50,499 nt of DNA from Euplotes cf. woodruffi 2 WChen-2021 (taxonomy: Eukaryota; Ciliophora; Spirotrichea; Euplotida; Euplotidae). The notes below the pieces were generated by a model. That model saw only the letters and a program-made list of their open reading frames with translations. It made no database searches and was not told where the DNA came from. Below, in pieces: positions 19,034 through 31,264 of the stretch (positions are counted from its first letter, which is position 1; the number at the start of each line of letters is the position of its first letter). The stretch covers positions 1 through 50,499 of the forward strand of contig JAGYYN010042420.1 of the NCBI GenBank assembly GCA_021441665.1, given 5' to 3'. The translations under genes and the position numbers were made by a program.

Positions 19034-21055
19034 CTACTTGTGCATAATTCCATTTCCATTTACGCAAAATGGATGCAGCGGGTTCTTAAATGAAATGCGC
19101 AACTTTTCTCTATTTCTCCTGGGCACCTGAGGAGACAGCAACTTGAATCCTTTCTGTTTGTTCAGGTGGATTAATGGAGTCCTGGTCTCGTTTAAAACTA
19201 GAAATTGTCAAGGGATGTAAAGATTTAAGCTTACCTATCGCCGGCGCTGTGACCGGAAGCTTGTTCATTCCTTTACCGTTGATCAACAACTGGGTCTTCT
19301 TTTCTATCCTAAACCAATGGGGTTATTAGTCCACCGAGAACTTATATTTAGTTACCTTGGGATCGAAGTTTGCTTGTGAGTGAGCTTGAACACCGACTGA
19401 AAGAGATTCGAACTGTTCATTGGCTTATACATCATCATTGATGAGTTTGAAGCAGGTATAATTCTGAATGGAGACGGTAATGCATATTTGCTTCCGCTGC
19501 TAATTCCTCCACTTATCTTCATTACCAGTTTGTTCGGAGCAATCTTTCTAAATTACCGATATAAGCATAAATTCAATCATCAGAAAAAAGTAAACCAGGC
19601 AGTGTATTACTTCTTATGGTTTGGGGTTCTAAACTGGTTGCTTGCAGTATTCGATCTCATCTTTCGAATGACAAAGTCCTTTTGGTACTTTACTCCGAGG
19701 AAGTTGGTCTTGTCAATATTTGTAGGTTGCTAAATATATCAATGAGATTTATCTTGCATCACATAAAATTAGCTTTAAGAATATTACGATATAAGCACAT
19801 GATGCTGTATAAATTACAAAATGATTTAATTAAGAGGAACCAGGCAACTAATAAATATTGTGTGATAATTAATATCAGTATACGATTAAATCAGGTTTTA
19901 TTACGACTTATTTGTGATATCTTTAGTAGCTAAAGGCTCTCAAAAATTTACTTAAAAAATAATTCCTTGACAAAATTTCAGAAATTTTCTCTCAATTCAT
20001 ATTTTTAGCCTCGTTAGGTGAGAAATAGATAAAGATAAACGACGGTTGTTTTTAGATAAAATAAAGGATGTTCAATTGATAATTACCTTTGAGATTTGTT
20101 TATTGACTATGCTATCAATAATTTTCAATTTAGAACTCTGTACTGCTTGTTGTTCAACCTCAGTTTGGTTTTCTTTTAAAGGACTGCTTAAGATGGCTAA
20201 GTTTTTATTGCTATCTAATAAATGCACTTCAATTTCGGGTTTATTTGAGTCATTATCCCTCAATAAATCAGTACTTTCCTTTTCAGATTCAATGTCATGC
20301 TCTTTTACTTCATCCTTATCATTCTATTGATCATTTAAAAATGGCTTACATTATTACTTCTTGTCATTGAGTAAGTTTTTAAGTTAGCTCCTTTTACAGA
20401 TGGCGTTGCTAAGTTATTCTTCGAAGGCTTTGAGCTCGCACTAAAGCTATCATCTGAACTTGATAGATCATCAACTTCCTTAATAACACCATTACAAAAC
20501 TTCGATCCGACAGAGAGCTTAGTGTCTTTATTTCAAAATAGTCATTCTACGTTTTGTAGCTCCAAGCTTAATGAAGTCGTTCTGCTCTTCTTCCTTAACC
20601 AAAAGTTGGCTGTTCCTTTTTCCCTGTGCTTTACTGATATTCTTGGCTTTGGACACCGATCTGCCGGTAATACTGAGCACCTGTGACATAGTCTCCGAAG
20701 AATACACAGAGTACTCATCTGCGTTCGCCTGACATCAGTCTTTATTAGCGAAGCATGATTTCTCTTGTGTAATTCCGAGCCACTGGTTGAGCAGTACAAC
20801 TGGTACTTGGTCTTTCATCTGCTTTACGATCTCTATACAAAGCAGTTAGGAATACAAAACAGCAGTCGTGGCTGTGCCAATTGCATATCACGTCAAAGAC
20901 AAAGTCTCCGCATCCATCTATCCAAGCCCAGTCTGCTGGCTCCTCTATCGACGTATGAACCCAGCTGAGCCTTTGCAGAGGAGACCAGTGGATTTACTAA
21001 CTGGACTTACCTTGTTTTGACTTTTGGGTAAATTGGCTTGCTGCTGCACTTCCAT
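19034..21055 (-). CDS. tandem family member 2 (MKDQVP family), hypothetical
   Basis: Paralog of members 1 and 3. Exon 1 (ATG 21055) is followed by an intron of about 170 nt and the block MKDQVPVVLLNQWLGI with Lys-Asp-Cys-Cys, then DEYSVYSSE and a Ser-rich acidic middle. After a 26-nt intron and a 357-nt intron (19730-20086) come the basic block DFVIRKMRSN and KKKIAPNKL, which align with member 1, and the LLINGKGM block shared with member 3; TAG at 19034-19036. About 480 residues. A +1 shift at AAA-TAA (20528-20533) is required. On the opposite strand lies a hydrophobic open frame (19488-19733) that I take as a shadow. Role unknown. Confidence 0.7.
20528..20533 (-). other. +1 recoding site AAA-TAA
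   Basis: The conserved RRMTIL stretch runs into AAA-TAA; a +1 shift continues through a Ser/Asp-rich segment to a GT donor in frame. Confidence 0.7.
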
Positions 21056-22884
21056 CTGTACCCGATGTTAGACTGGGAATGCGGTTAAGGGGGCAAGATC
21101 AATGCAGGGTTTGTGTGCATTTCAAGAAAGGGATTGAGAGGTTATTTAGGTTTTAGCGAGGGTTTGGTGGCTTTTATGGCAAGAATTGAAGATGATCAGG
21201 CTGAGAATATTCAGTTTTAGATGTCATGGATCGTGGAATTAGTGGTTTTATGAGATTTATGTGTTTAAGATCTGTAAAAAAATTTTCGTAGTAAAATATG
21301 ATTTTATGTATGAAGAAAAATTTAATTCAAGCTGTTGGAAAAGATAATAAAGCTTAATATAAGTATTTTTTTAATCTTGATGTTTGCTTTTGATTTACTC
21401 ACAATAAATAGAGAATGGTGATTATATACTTCACACCTATTTTTATTTGTATTCTTAGTTTAAAAAGATTTTCAGCTTCTAATTTTATAGATCGCAATAA
21501 AATTATTTTTTGTGTTTGAAAAAAGCAACAACAAAAATAACAAAGATTATAGGGATCTAAGTTTCAAAATCAATTGAGTACAGGCGTTCTTGTAATAAAG
21601 AATAGTGAATTTTATTTTTTATTTTGTGTCTTCTAGTTTTATATTAATATACATCGATTTTATTGTCTCAAATATGTAATTATAAGAATTCACTGGATAA
21701 AAATGTAGTAAATTAAAGAGATCAAATTCATAGTAAATACAAAAGCTAAATTTTTAATATCCCCAATCATAATAATTGATTTCACTAATAAAATCTGTAC
21801 GTCTTTTGTATCCACACCAGTTTAATTAAGCTTTTGAAAATATGCTACATATCGTAAAATATTAACTATGAAGAAATTTCTAGCAAATATTTCATTTTGT
21901 TTTATATCAAAGTGTATAAGCATTAAAGACTACAATTAAATTTCGATTTATTTAACGATGTTTAAGCTCCAACTTATTTCTCTGCAACCATTCCAATTTA
22001 AATCATCAAACAACAATAATTATTTAAATAACCAATTTATTCATCATCCGCAAGAATTATAAAAACATAGAAAAAGAAGGCGATAACTTCAATACCTGAT
22101 TAATAAGTTCTGCTGTTTTCAAAAATAATCGAATATTTATCAAATTCGCAAATAAAAATTAATTTGCCTCTTATACATCTCGCAGGATCTGTATTATTTG
22201 CGAATAAAAACAGTGATTTATTATGAATGCAAAAATAATAATTTTCTTGCTCTCAATTCTATTCTTCTCCATCCATATACACTCTTCTCTAATCTATTTT
22301 AAGCTTTAAAGTCTGCGGGCAGCGTTAAAAGGCTGCAAACAGGTTTTAAGTAGAGTGATGACTGTGACTTGCAAGTGTAGTTAAAATATCACGCGGATGC
22401 AGCCAATTACCTTGGTTTCCAGAGTCCTTGGTGAGTTGCAAAAATGCTTGCTAAACAGCGAGATTAGTCAGTTTATAAGTATAAAAACCACCGCCATCTT
22501 GCTGTATAGAAATATCTACAGCTGGTCGATGTGTAGATCTACAAAGACCAAGGCCCGGCTGTATTTCTTCGTCCTACCATATTAACTTATTTTTCAATAA
22601 TTTATATTCATGCTATGAACAAGCAGAAGTCGAATGGTTGCTGGGCTTTGGCTGACTGTGATAATTCTGCATTTGAGAACAGAAGTCTTATACATCTCTA
22701 CTGACAAAAAAATATTGAACTATGAACTTGGTGAGAAAATTTGTTTATCTGGATATAAGTTTATTTCATCATTTTGAAGAGTCATTCGTAAATTTCAATC
22801 GACGGTAAATTGAAAATAAATAGGCTTTATAGGAAGAATCAAAATAAATCTATGCATGATATTACCAAATTTTATGATTATAGG
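21056..22884. other. 1.8-kb AT-rich gap, possibly with decayed exons
   Basis: 21056-21200 is G-rich on the plus strand (C-rich on the coding strand of member 2) and is probably its 5' flank. 21300-22300 is extremely AT-rich with no coding signal. At about 22390-22590 a less AT-rich patch has short open frames and splice-like ends on the minus strand, but no start-to-stop reading could be built. It may be a small gene, remnants or chance. Confidence 0.35.
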
Positions 22885-25203
22885 TTACTTTGATTTTTCA
22901 ATCATATCCATCGCGTTTTGGAATATTGTCAAGTACTCTTTGATCTCTTTGTCTTCGGCTTCACTCGCACCAGATGCTTCTTTTGCATCCTGGGCTTCAG
23001 CTCCGACTGAAGCTCGAGGGTCGAGACTGACACATTCGAGCCTTGTTTTTAGTGCGGTGAAGGCCTTGCTGATAGGAATCATCATCAAGATTCCTTGCAG
23101 TGTTTTTATTAAATAATAGTTCTTTCCAGGATCGATTAAATCTATTCTCAGTTCTAAAAATGCTGGACTTTCAATGTGCTGAACAATGTTGTATAGCTGA
23201 ACTAGCTTATCGTTGTCAAAGCTGATCCTTGATCCTATTGACAAAAGCAGGTTGTAAGCAAGCTTATATTTCTTTGCTAAAAATCACAGATTCAAAGTAG
23301 ATAATGGATTGTATCACCAAGTTTCGAATAGTGTTCTAAAGAACTCGTTCTTTTCTTTGTCTTCGTCACTTTTACTTAATATGTCTCTAAGTGGCTTGTA
23401 GATTGGAGCTCCTGATAATATCAAATCGAAAATTTCAATCATAAATGCAACAAAATCGTATTGTTCAAAGCGCCTGATTTCAATTGCGAATTCTGAGAAT
23501 ACTAGCTTTTGATCGATATTTGATCACATAATATGAATGAGATTATTGATGTACTTCATTTCAATGTCTTTTTCCTTTTTAAACCTCTCAAGCAGCATTT
23601 CAATAATCTCTTTCAAAAATTGGTGATATTTGCATGACATTAGACAAAGCAGCTGCAGAACGCTTTCAGTTAGCTTGCTTTCTTTAAAGTTGATGCTTTG
23701 AATGATATTTGATAAGATCTCGTCTTCTTTACTGAGAAGTTTATCAGAGTAATGCTTGAATAGTTCAGTAAACCAATCAATTGCGATCTCTTTCGTCTTC
23801 ACTTTACCTCTAATAAAACTGCTTCGGAGAGTAATCAAAATCGGCTCGAGCTCGTCTTTGCCTTTTAGCACTTTCATTACGAGCTTCTGCAGCGATCCAT
23901 TGATCTTGTTGAGTTTATTTACAAGATCAGTGTTTTCAGTGTTGATGTAGTACAAGATGCACTGGAGCATTTCAGGGAACAAGTACACTCCGAGCTCGCT
24001 CATCATTGACTCTTTTGGCCGTTCAATCTCTTTATGGTCTTCTTCATCGGAAGAATTGACTCCTTTTTCCTCTTCAATTCTTTTATTAGCTTTGTCATTC
24101 TTTTTGGACTCTTCAAAAGACCCGTAGAAGAAAGGGTCATCGCTTCTGTTATCCTCGATTGCTGATTCCTTGAGCAGATCTTCATTGAAGAACTTGAGGA
24201 ACTCTTCAAGCCACAAGATGGCCAAGTATCTGCTTTTGTCTATATCTAAGCTTTTCTTCTTCAGAAGGAATGTAAGGATCTTTCTGAGTATCTGGATGTC
24301 GAGATCAACAGACCTTGACTGGCACTGAGCGTAGTCTTTCAAGAAGTTCTTCAGCTGGCTTAGCGCTAATTCGTATACTTCATGCTTCTGGTTTGTACTC
24401 ATAATTTCAAAGAACCGTTCTAAGAACCTCGGAAGGCATTTGAGAATATCCACGTTCGTCATCGAGCTCAGAGTCTCGATCCATTTGATCAGCACAAGCA
24501 AAATATCTTGATTTTTAGATTTTGATAGTTTTGAATAGATTTTGTCCAACAGTCCGTCGAGGTCGAAAATGTTGTTTTTAACTAACGCTCCGTATACAAT
24601 GTCTTCAAGTTGTTCGACAAGCTTCTTTCCCCACTCTTTGACGTCAATATTGGGAAAGGAAACAACTGACACGATTTTGTCGAAAGTATTTGGAAAGTTC
24701 TTATCAAAAATAATATCTTCTTTTCACACTTTGAGAATATTGAACATCGCATCTCAGGCTGCGAGTTGCACCTTGACTTCTTTATCGCTGAATGCTCCTA
24801 TGACAGGGGTAATGAGGGATTCTAAATATTCCGAAGATGATTTCTGTTGATAAAGTGCGACTGCGACGCTGCTGAGCCCATAAAGCCCAGCTCGTCTTCG
24901 ATGCGGCTGGTCCTCATCTAAATCACCAATAAATTCTTTTACTAAAAAAGACTAAAAGAGGAATATAAACAAGGCGTACCAGCGATGATCTGCTTATTGG
25001 CAGCATTGCTATTTATGCGAAGTCGGGTCGATGAGGAGAGTGAAGTTCTCGATAAGCTTGCGGATCTCGCTATCCTTGGCCTGCTTGGAGTACTCGTCAA
25101 TAATATTGCCGACTTCAGTGACAGCCTGCTTCCGCTTCTCAATCGATTTGTCGCTGAGGTTCTTCAAGGTGTTGTCGCTTAGAAATCCTGAATTGTTATC
25201 CAT
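22885..25203 (-). CDS. VAC14: VAC14, scaffold of the PIKfyve/Fab1 complex
   Basis: HEAT-repeat scaffold that holds Fab1/PIKfyve and Fig4, controlling PI(3,5)P2 on endolysosomes. From ATG 25203: the N-terminal helices, a RRRAGLYGLSSVAVAL repeat matching the family's RKGGLIGLA region, and the C-terminal VAC14 domain with WCYNPLSTLNLCFLA, KYKLAYNLL and YLIKTLQGILMMIP. The two Cys in the WC..LC motif are both TGA and line up with invariant Cys of the animal protein. A +1 shift at AAA-TAG (25009-25014) and a 38-nt intron (24942-24979) are needed near the N-terminus. Total 759 residues (human about 782). TAA 22885-22887. It sits inside the tandem family, between members 2 and 1. Confidence 0.92.
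25009..25014 (-). other. +1 recoding site AAA-TAG in VAC14
   Basis: AAA (25014-25012) then TAG (25011-25009). A +1 shift continues HEAT-like sequence to the 38-nt intron 30 bases on. Confidence 0.8.
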
Positions 25204-25521
25204 TTTATTATTTCAGTATTATTAAAATTTAGGAAGAGAAGGGGAAATGCGTGTTGAAAAGATTACGGTTAGAGACAATTTATGGCAAGGGGGTTCACGA
25301 CTGGCTTGAATGTGAATTTGTGGTTTCGCTGCTTCCTGAGAGTAAATATTGGAGGCGAGAGCGGGTTGGATGTGAAAGTTACTTTTGATGACGGAGGTTT
25401 TCTATTTTTATGTTAGATTTTAAACCAAGAAAATTAGTTAGAAGGGTAATAATAACATATGAGGAAATAAGAGAGTAAATTAATGCATGTAGGGTTTTGA
25501 ATTTATAAAATATGATGAGTT

Positions 25522-27387
25522 TTACCTTGTATTTGGCTTAATTTTTGGAATATTTTTGATAATTTTACTAGTGATATCTGTAATCTTGCTTGCTGAGAAA
25601 TTTAATGTATCAATTTTATCTGTTGGCTTTGGAGATGCAGGAGACCATATTTTTCTCTCTAAGTTAAACCCAGCATTACTTCTAATCTGAAGCTTGTTGA
25701 GAACAATTTTCCTAAAAGAAAATAAATATGAAATCGATCAATGCTAATTTGTATCAAAATTGTCTTACTTTTTGCAAATTTTTGGTTTATTTTTCTGACC
25801 AACAATATTCGAACTTATTTTTCGAATAACAATATTTCTTTGATTTCCTCTTCTCTGTTGACTGGCGAAGCTTTTATGTAGGTCTTTCTATAATAAATTT
25901 GAGTACAATTAAAAATAAATATCACTGAGTCAAAAACTGTATGTAGTCATCATATTCATTTCCCATAAAAATTATACAACTAGAAATAAAAATGCATCTG
26001 ATCATAACCCTGGCAAAAAGGCCTTGTTCATCGATTTAAAACTAGTCTCAAGTCTCACGAGCACCCTTCCACTGGTTATTTATTTCCTATCCCCATAAGG
26101 CGGTTGAGTATTGCTTATTGGTTATTCTGGAGTTTATTCATAACGATAAAAGACTATTAAAAATAGATGAAGCAACTCGGCTATTTCACGATGACTGCAT
26201 CATTAGCAATCAGGCAATAGATGCAGAATTATTCAGTCTAATTCAGATATATCAATAATAGTCTTTGCCAATTCAACAAGATAAAATACTCAATGCAAAA
26301 TTCAAAATTACTTCATACCTCTGTGAATGTCAAGTTTTGGATGCGCGCATGCTTTCTCGTCATTGATGCGCAGCCGTCAGAGAAAATAGTCAAGTTTGGA
26401 TTGAATGAACTCGATACTGGAGACTGAAATGCAGGGACTTCTCTTGGACTGTCTTGCAGGTGAACTTCTTCTTCGACTTTATCATCGATTGCCGGAAGAA
26501 CCCCGATTATCGGAATCTTTTTATTGATCTAAATATGAGTTTTGAACTTTTACCTGAATGAATTTCTTAGCAATATTTGACTTTGGACTTGTTAACGAGA
26601 GATTTCTTGAACGAATAGTCTTTGACTTTGTACCAGTCTCTGAAGAGCCATCAGACTCGGGTATGTCATTTACCTCATCAATGATAGGATTGCACATATC
26701 CATTACGTCAATCAGGTTCGGTTTGTTGTTGAGTATAGTCATCCTCCGGCTTTTGTTTTGAGCCTCTGAAATTAATAAGTTCTTTGCTTGCCCTGCATTC
26801 AATAAAAGACTTCCTCTTTTTAGTGCATTGATTGGTCTTAATGACGTTCCTTTGATACTCAGAGCCTGCGACATTTTTTCTGATGAATAAACTGAGTATT
26901 CGTCTGAGTTCGCTGCTCAGCATTCTCTTTTTGAGAAACAGGACTTCTCAGGGACGATTCCAAGCCACTGATTGAGTAAAACTACAGGGACTTGGTCTTT
27001 CATTTGACTGACTATCTCTATAAATACCGATTATTGAAGTTTTCTTAACTTATGAAGAAATAAATATCTAATTATTCATCAATAAATCGATTCTGGATAC
27101 GAAAATATAATATTTAACCTCGTGAACTACAAAAATATCGCTTTCAAATTTGAGCTTCAAAAAGTAAATTTATGACTCTTGATGATAAAAATTATTCAAA
27201 TTTTTATTCCAAAAACATTGATGAAAATTCATATTTTCCGAGTCCACAGTATTTCTTAATTTTTGAATTTCTGCCCAAATAGACATACAAATCCGACTAA
27301 ATTCTGCAGCTAGGTTGTGATGCAGAAAGAAAACAGATAGTGTTGAAAGTTAATTAGAGTCTTACCCTTTTTCGATTTCGTCTGCAT
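25522..27387 (-). CDS. tandem family member 1 (MKDQVP family), hypothetical
   Basis: The cleanest copy: no frameshift is needed. A short exon 1 (ATG 27387, ending after KSKKG) is followed by an intron of about 340 nt; exon 2 begins with the family block MKDQVPVVLLNQWLGI and a TGC-TGA Cys pair, DEYSVYSSE, and a long Ser/Thr-rich region. A 25-nt intron, then an exon ending in MTRKHARIQNLTF, a 431-nt intron (25888-26318), the basic block NIVIRKISSN, a 57-nt intron, and the last exon with KKKIVLNKLQIRS, ending at TAA 25522-25524; about 370 residues. Predicted mostly disordered and basic. Not recognised; could be a chromatin- or microtubule-binding protein, but that is a guess. Confidence 0.7.
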
Positions 27388-29059
27388 TTCTGGTGCTCCC
27401 AGGCCTAAGAAGTTGGAGCCTATAATATACTGTTATTAATACACAAAAGAGGGAGTAGTAAGGGCTAAATAAATATAAATCCAGAGATAAATTCAGCTGC
27501 AGCTAGCATTTACTCTTGAGTCAGTATTACTCTTGCTCAGTGATCGCGTGGAGGAAATAAGAATATTTCAAATTTACTTTTCCATATACCAATTCACTAA
27601 GTTGTGCAAATAGTTTTGATACATTATTATAACCGAAGTTCATTCGATTCTCTACTAAAATTGGTTCAGCGATTGATGAAATATACGACAAGTGAGTTTA
27701 GTTCAAATCTAGTAAAACTACGCTCGTATGCTTTGATGAAAAATACTAAAGAAACGAATAATAATCATATGGCCGGCTCTTTTTACTTTGAAATGAGTTT
27801 GAATTTTAATTACCGGATTTTTATATTATCAAAAAAGATAAAAGGTTAACCAATGCGAAGTTTTTACTCTTTAAAAGTTTTAATAGTAATCATTAGGTTC
27901 AAAATAAAAATAATAATCATTTGTCACTTGTTCAAAATGAGCTTTAAATAATTAGAAAATATTGCTTTATTAATATTGACACACTAGATATGACATATTA
28001 TTTATGTTAACTCTAATTTTTATTGCTTCCTTAATCACGTCTTATTGAATTTAAGCTTCAAACATCGATACCTTGATTATCTAACTTCACCCGAATTTAT
28101 AAAACAAACAATTGCAAAGTAGCTTTATAATCATATTCGTCGCTAATTGTAGCTGCAGAAATCTTCGATGAGTCCTCTATAAATCTTGCCTTCATCGAAT
28201 TAAATATAGTCTGTTAACAAACATTACCAGTCCTGGTTTTGCTTCAGTGATTATATAAAATACAAAGGATTTCGTGTTAAAAAATCAAACTCGGAATTAT
28301 TTGCTTTTATCTTATTAATTACTTTGCACTACTGCAGAGAAGGATTTTAGGGCTTGATAAATTAAACAGAAATGTTCATGACTTCTATTATCTATAAGTA
28401 AACTTCTATTATCATCAAGTAAAACTAACCGATTTTAGAGGGTCTTTCTAAACCTTCAGATGTAAGTTAATTATATGGAGGCTGATGAAAGTTTAGAAAG
28501 AAGATTTAAGCATGGCTATCGGGATTTGGGCAAGGAATAGGATTTAGAGTGATGCAGAAGTGATTTGGGCAGAGATCGCTTACCTGCTTGATTATTCGAT
28601 TGATCTTCCACTTTTGATAACATTTTCTATGAGAGGAGTTAATACTTGTCATCGATTTAATTTACAGTGATGGTAAAAAATTGTAAGTATATCAAGAAAA
28701 GAGTACTGAAAGTATTAAATTTATCATATTTTCTAAATTAAAAATACCAAAATTCAACTCATCCATATCAAAATTTCAAAAACTAAAAACAACATCAATC
28801 TCCACACAATTTGAACCTTATTCATTCCCAAAATCCACCTCCAACTGCAACACATATATCCAAACGCCCTTCCCTTCTTCCCCCTATCACCCTTAACCCT
28901 CTTTCCGCAGTGCATGCATCCTGCACGCGTACCACAAACTGCATTTAAAGTTACCATACTGTTTGCTTAAATTATATACAATCCTGTATATTTCATGCGA
29001 ATATCAGACCCAAATACCCTGTGAGTTGTCCGTATTGCCAATATTAATAATCATCAGCA
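27388..29059. other. 1.7-kb gap with an orphan family-like first exon
   Basis: Mostly AT-rich without coding signal. On the minus strand 28584-28623 starts with ATG, encodes 13 residues and ends at a strong GTAAGC donor, the same layout as exon 1 of the tandem family, but no MKDQVP exon follows before member 1. 28840-28930 is C-rich on the plus strand and lies in the 5' flank of the gene at 29060. Confidence 0.4.
28584..28623 (-). pseudogene. orphan exon-1-like remnant of the tandem family
   Basis: ATG, 13 codons rich in Ser/Asn/Gln, then GTAAGC after a phase-1 base, as in member 1. The next exon is missing, so this may be a decayed fourth copy or a chance match. Confidence 0.25.
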
Positions 29060-30927
29060 ATGGGGCTAGTCAGCAGTCTTGTCGCCACAGCCTTGCACAA
29101 GCTCAAATCTGCATTTGCCACTAAAAAGTAAGCCTCTTCCTCTTGCTCATCGCTATTCAGCTATAGATATCAATAGCCTTTCTGCCTTTATTTAGGTCGG
29201 TCAGTCGTGGGCCAAGCAATTTTACTTAATTTATTTGGGTTTGCACGGGTTGGATGGGATTTAGAGGTAAAATGGGGAATGGTTTGGGTGATAAAAGGGG
29301 CTGGGTGAGAGTTTTAGATGGATTTATATCTAAGGATTGCTTGGTGATAATGGTTTGATGTGTAGAGTTTTTATCACAGACAATATGTTTGTTTCTCAGC
29401 TTTTAGAACTGGAAAGAGTATATAAGGATGATTTTTAATTACTTTTATTGTTTTTAGAAAGAAAGTAAAAGCAATACCGAGAGCTGAAGAACTTGATTTT
29501 CAGTCTGTTCTCGAACTCAATGGTATAGTTTAAAAACTGGAGAAAAGGTTAAAAGTATTTTAGACGATTTCATATCGAATATTAAAATTGACAAGCTTCC
29601 AAAGAAAGATCGCTTAAACGAATGTATAATTCATTCATCTATTAATATAGCTGACCGGCATAGAGTATCTTTAAACAGGCTACTTCCACATGGCATCAAT
29701 TCAAATATATAGTAAACTTAGATCTTCCACTGCCTCCTATTGACCTCGACGACCAAGTTAAGGTAGGTAGCAACTGCTAAGAAATAGGATCTTTTTGTAA
29801 CGATAAATATATGAAGAGCAAGGCCTGTGTTCTTCATCAACAATTGCCTCGAAGTTGTCAGAGGAAGATTTACTGAAGGTAATACAAATTTTCATTCACT
29901 AAAGTATGTAGGATTCCATAATATATTGAAGTCAAACACATTCGGTCTTCAAAAAATTGACGACGCAATTGGGTACATGATGGTGCAAGAACAGCGAGAA
30001 TGACTGTATTGGAGTCAAGAGCTTCAGCTTGCAGCTGAAGACCTTATAAACTCAATTTCACTTTCATCAAACACCGTGCATTTCGATATTGATCGTTCTG
30101 AAGATCAAATCATAAACAGCCGAGGGCCTAAAATTATTTCTGAAAGTCTGAAGCTCAGACTGAAGGCATTTGATGATAAAATGAAATAGCATTGGAAAGC
30201 CAGAGGATATCGACTTTGAAAACAACAACTACGTCAATCCAAACTGGGACAGTATCACTGACAACAACGGAGTCATTGTTGAGCTCGGTAGCTGTGATAA
30301 TCTATTATTTAGTGGAAGTATGTTCAGATCTTGCATTTGAAATCGTCTCGTCGATAATAATAAATCGTAGCATGGAGTCAGATCCTGAGATCCTCGGTGA
30401 CTACAGATACATTGGAATTGCATACAACCAAAGCCACCCGATTTACGGACCCACCACGTATATTTTATTAGGCGATAAGTAATCTATACGTATACAGAGG
30501 TCAGCAGTTTTATTAATTATTGTAGATCCGTACGCAGGACAGAATGTGGAGTTTTCATCGTTACTCTCTGACTTTGAGATTGCTGATAAGACTATCAATA
30601 ACTTTCAAAAACTCGAGCTCAGACATAGCCAAGTGTAAGAATGAATGGTAATAGTTTAGCAAGGAACTTGATGCGAGAAATCCACGCACAACGCATGGGT
30701 TTCGAAAAATGCTAAAACAAAAGGAGAAGAAGAAGAACAGGAAGTATGAGTATTTGGACCCAGACGAATTTGAGTTTTGAATTGAAGAAAAACAACCTGA
30801 ATTTGAAGATGAACTTCAGAAAAAGTGGAGACTTGAAAGAGAACGGCTTAGGAAGAGGATGTTGAGAAGCATTGTTATTAGGAGTCCATCTTATTTCAAG
30901 GTTGATGAGATTTTAGAAAATGTTTAA
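29060..30927 (+). CDS. CAP/SCP-like protein (tentative) with coiled-coil tail
   Basis: Exons start at ATG 29060, with introns at 29128-29457 (330 nt), 29523-29563 (41), 29763-29818 (56), 29879-29904 (26), a 21-nt intron at about 30479 and a 25-nt one at about 30637; TAA 30925-30927. About 455 residues. The middle (EQRECLYWSQELQLAAEDL through DYRYIGIAYNQSHPIYGP) resembles the helical start and the fryvGiay-type core of CAP/SCP domains, though the classic GHYTQ motif is not seen, so the assignment is weak. No convincing signal peptide. The C-terminal 90 residues are basic and coiled. Recoding: +1 at AAA-TAG (30184-30189) and TCG-TAG (30368-30370), and a probable +2 at ATA-TAG (29710-29712). Confidence 0.6.
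30184..30189 (+). other. +1 recoding site AAA-TAG
   Basis: ATG AAA TAG in frame; skipping T continues with SIGKPEDIDFENNN in the same exon. Confidence 0.7.
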
Positions 30928-31264
30928 GTGCTTTTCACTTTTTTGAAGATTCAATTTATTATCGAAAAGATTAATTTTTTTATTATAAAGAATATATTTG
31001 GGTTAAATAAATAATCATTATATTGTAATTTTACATTAAAATTTATTCAGAATAAAAACTATATGAATCAACTTTGATATAATCAATTATTAAATTGATA
31101 AAATTAAATCCGTATGATAAAAAAATAAACCAAATATTTTAGCTATAATAATCAATAAATATCTCAATATCTATTCTTAATATTCTAATCCTACCTCAAA
31201 TAAATATTTAATCACTTAAAAGCCCCAATCTACCAAAATCAAGCACTAAAATCACCTTAAAAAT
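30928..31264. other. AT-rich spacer between convergent units
   Basis: About 340 bases, strongly AT-rich, after the CAP-like gene. No features seen. Confidence 0.4.

Noticed and set aside
19488-19733. Plus-strand hydrophobic open frame that looks like a four-segment membrane protein
   Set aside because: The minus strand here carries exons of tandem member 2 that align with member 1 (FVIRK and KKKI..NKL blocks). The plus frame is its mirror image.
28754-28957. Minus-strand 67-codon frame rich in Cys/Gly/Arg
   Set aside because: It is the complement of a C-rich 5' flank, with no second exon or family match.
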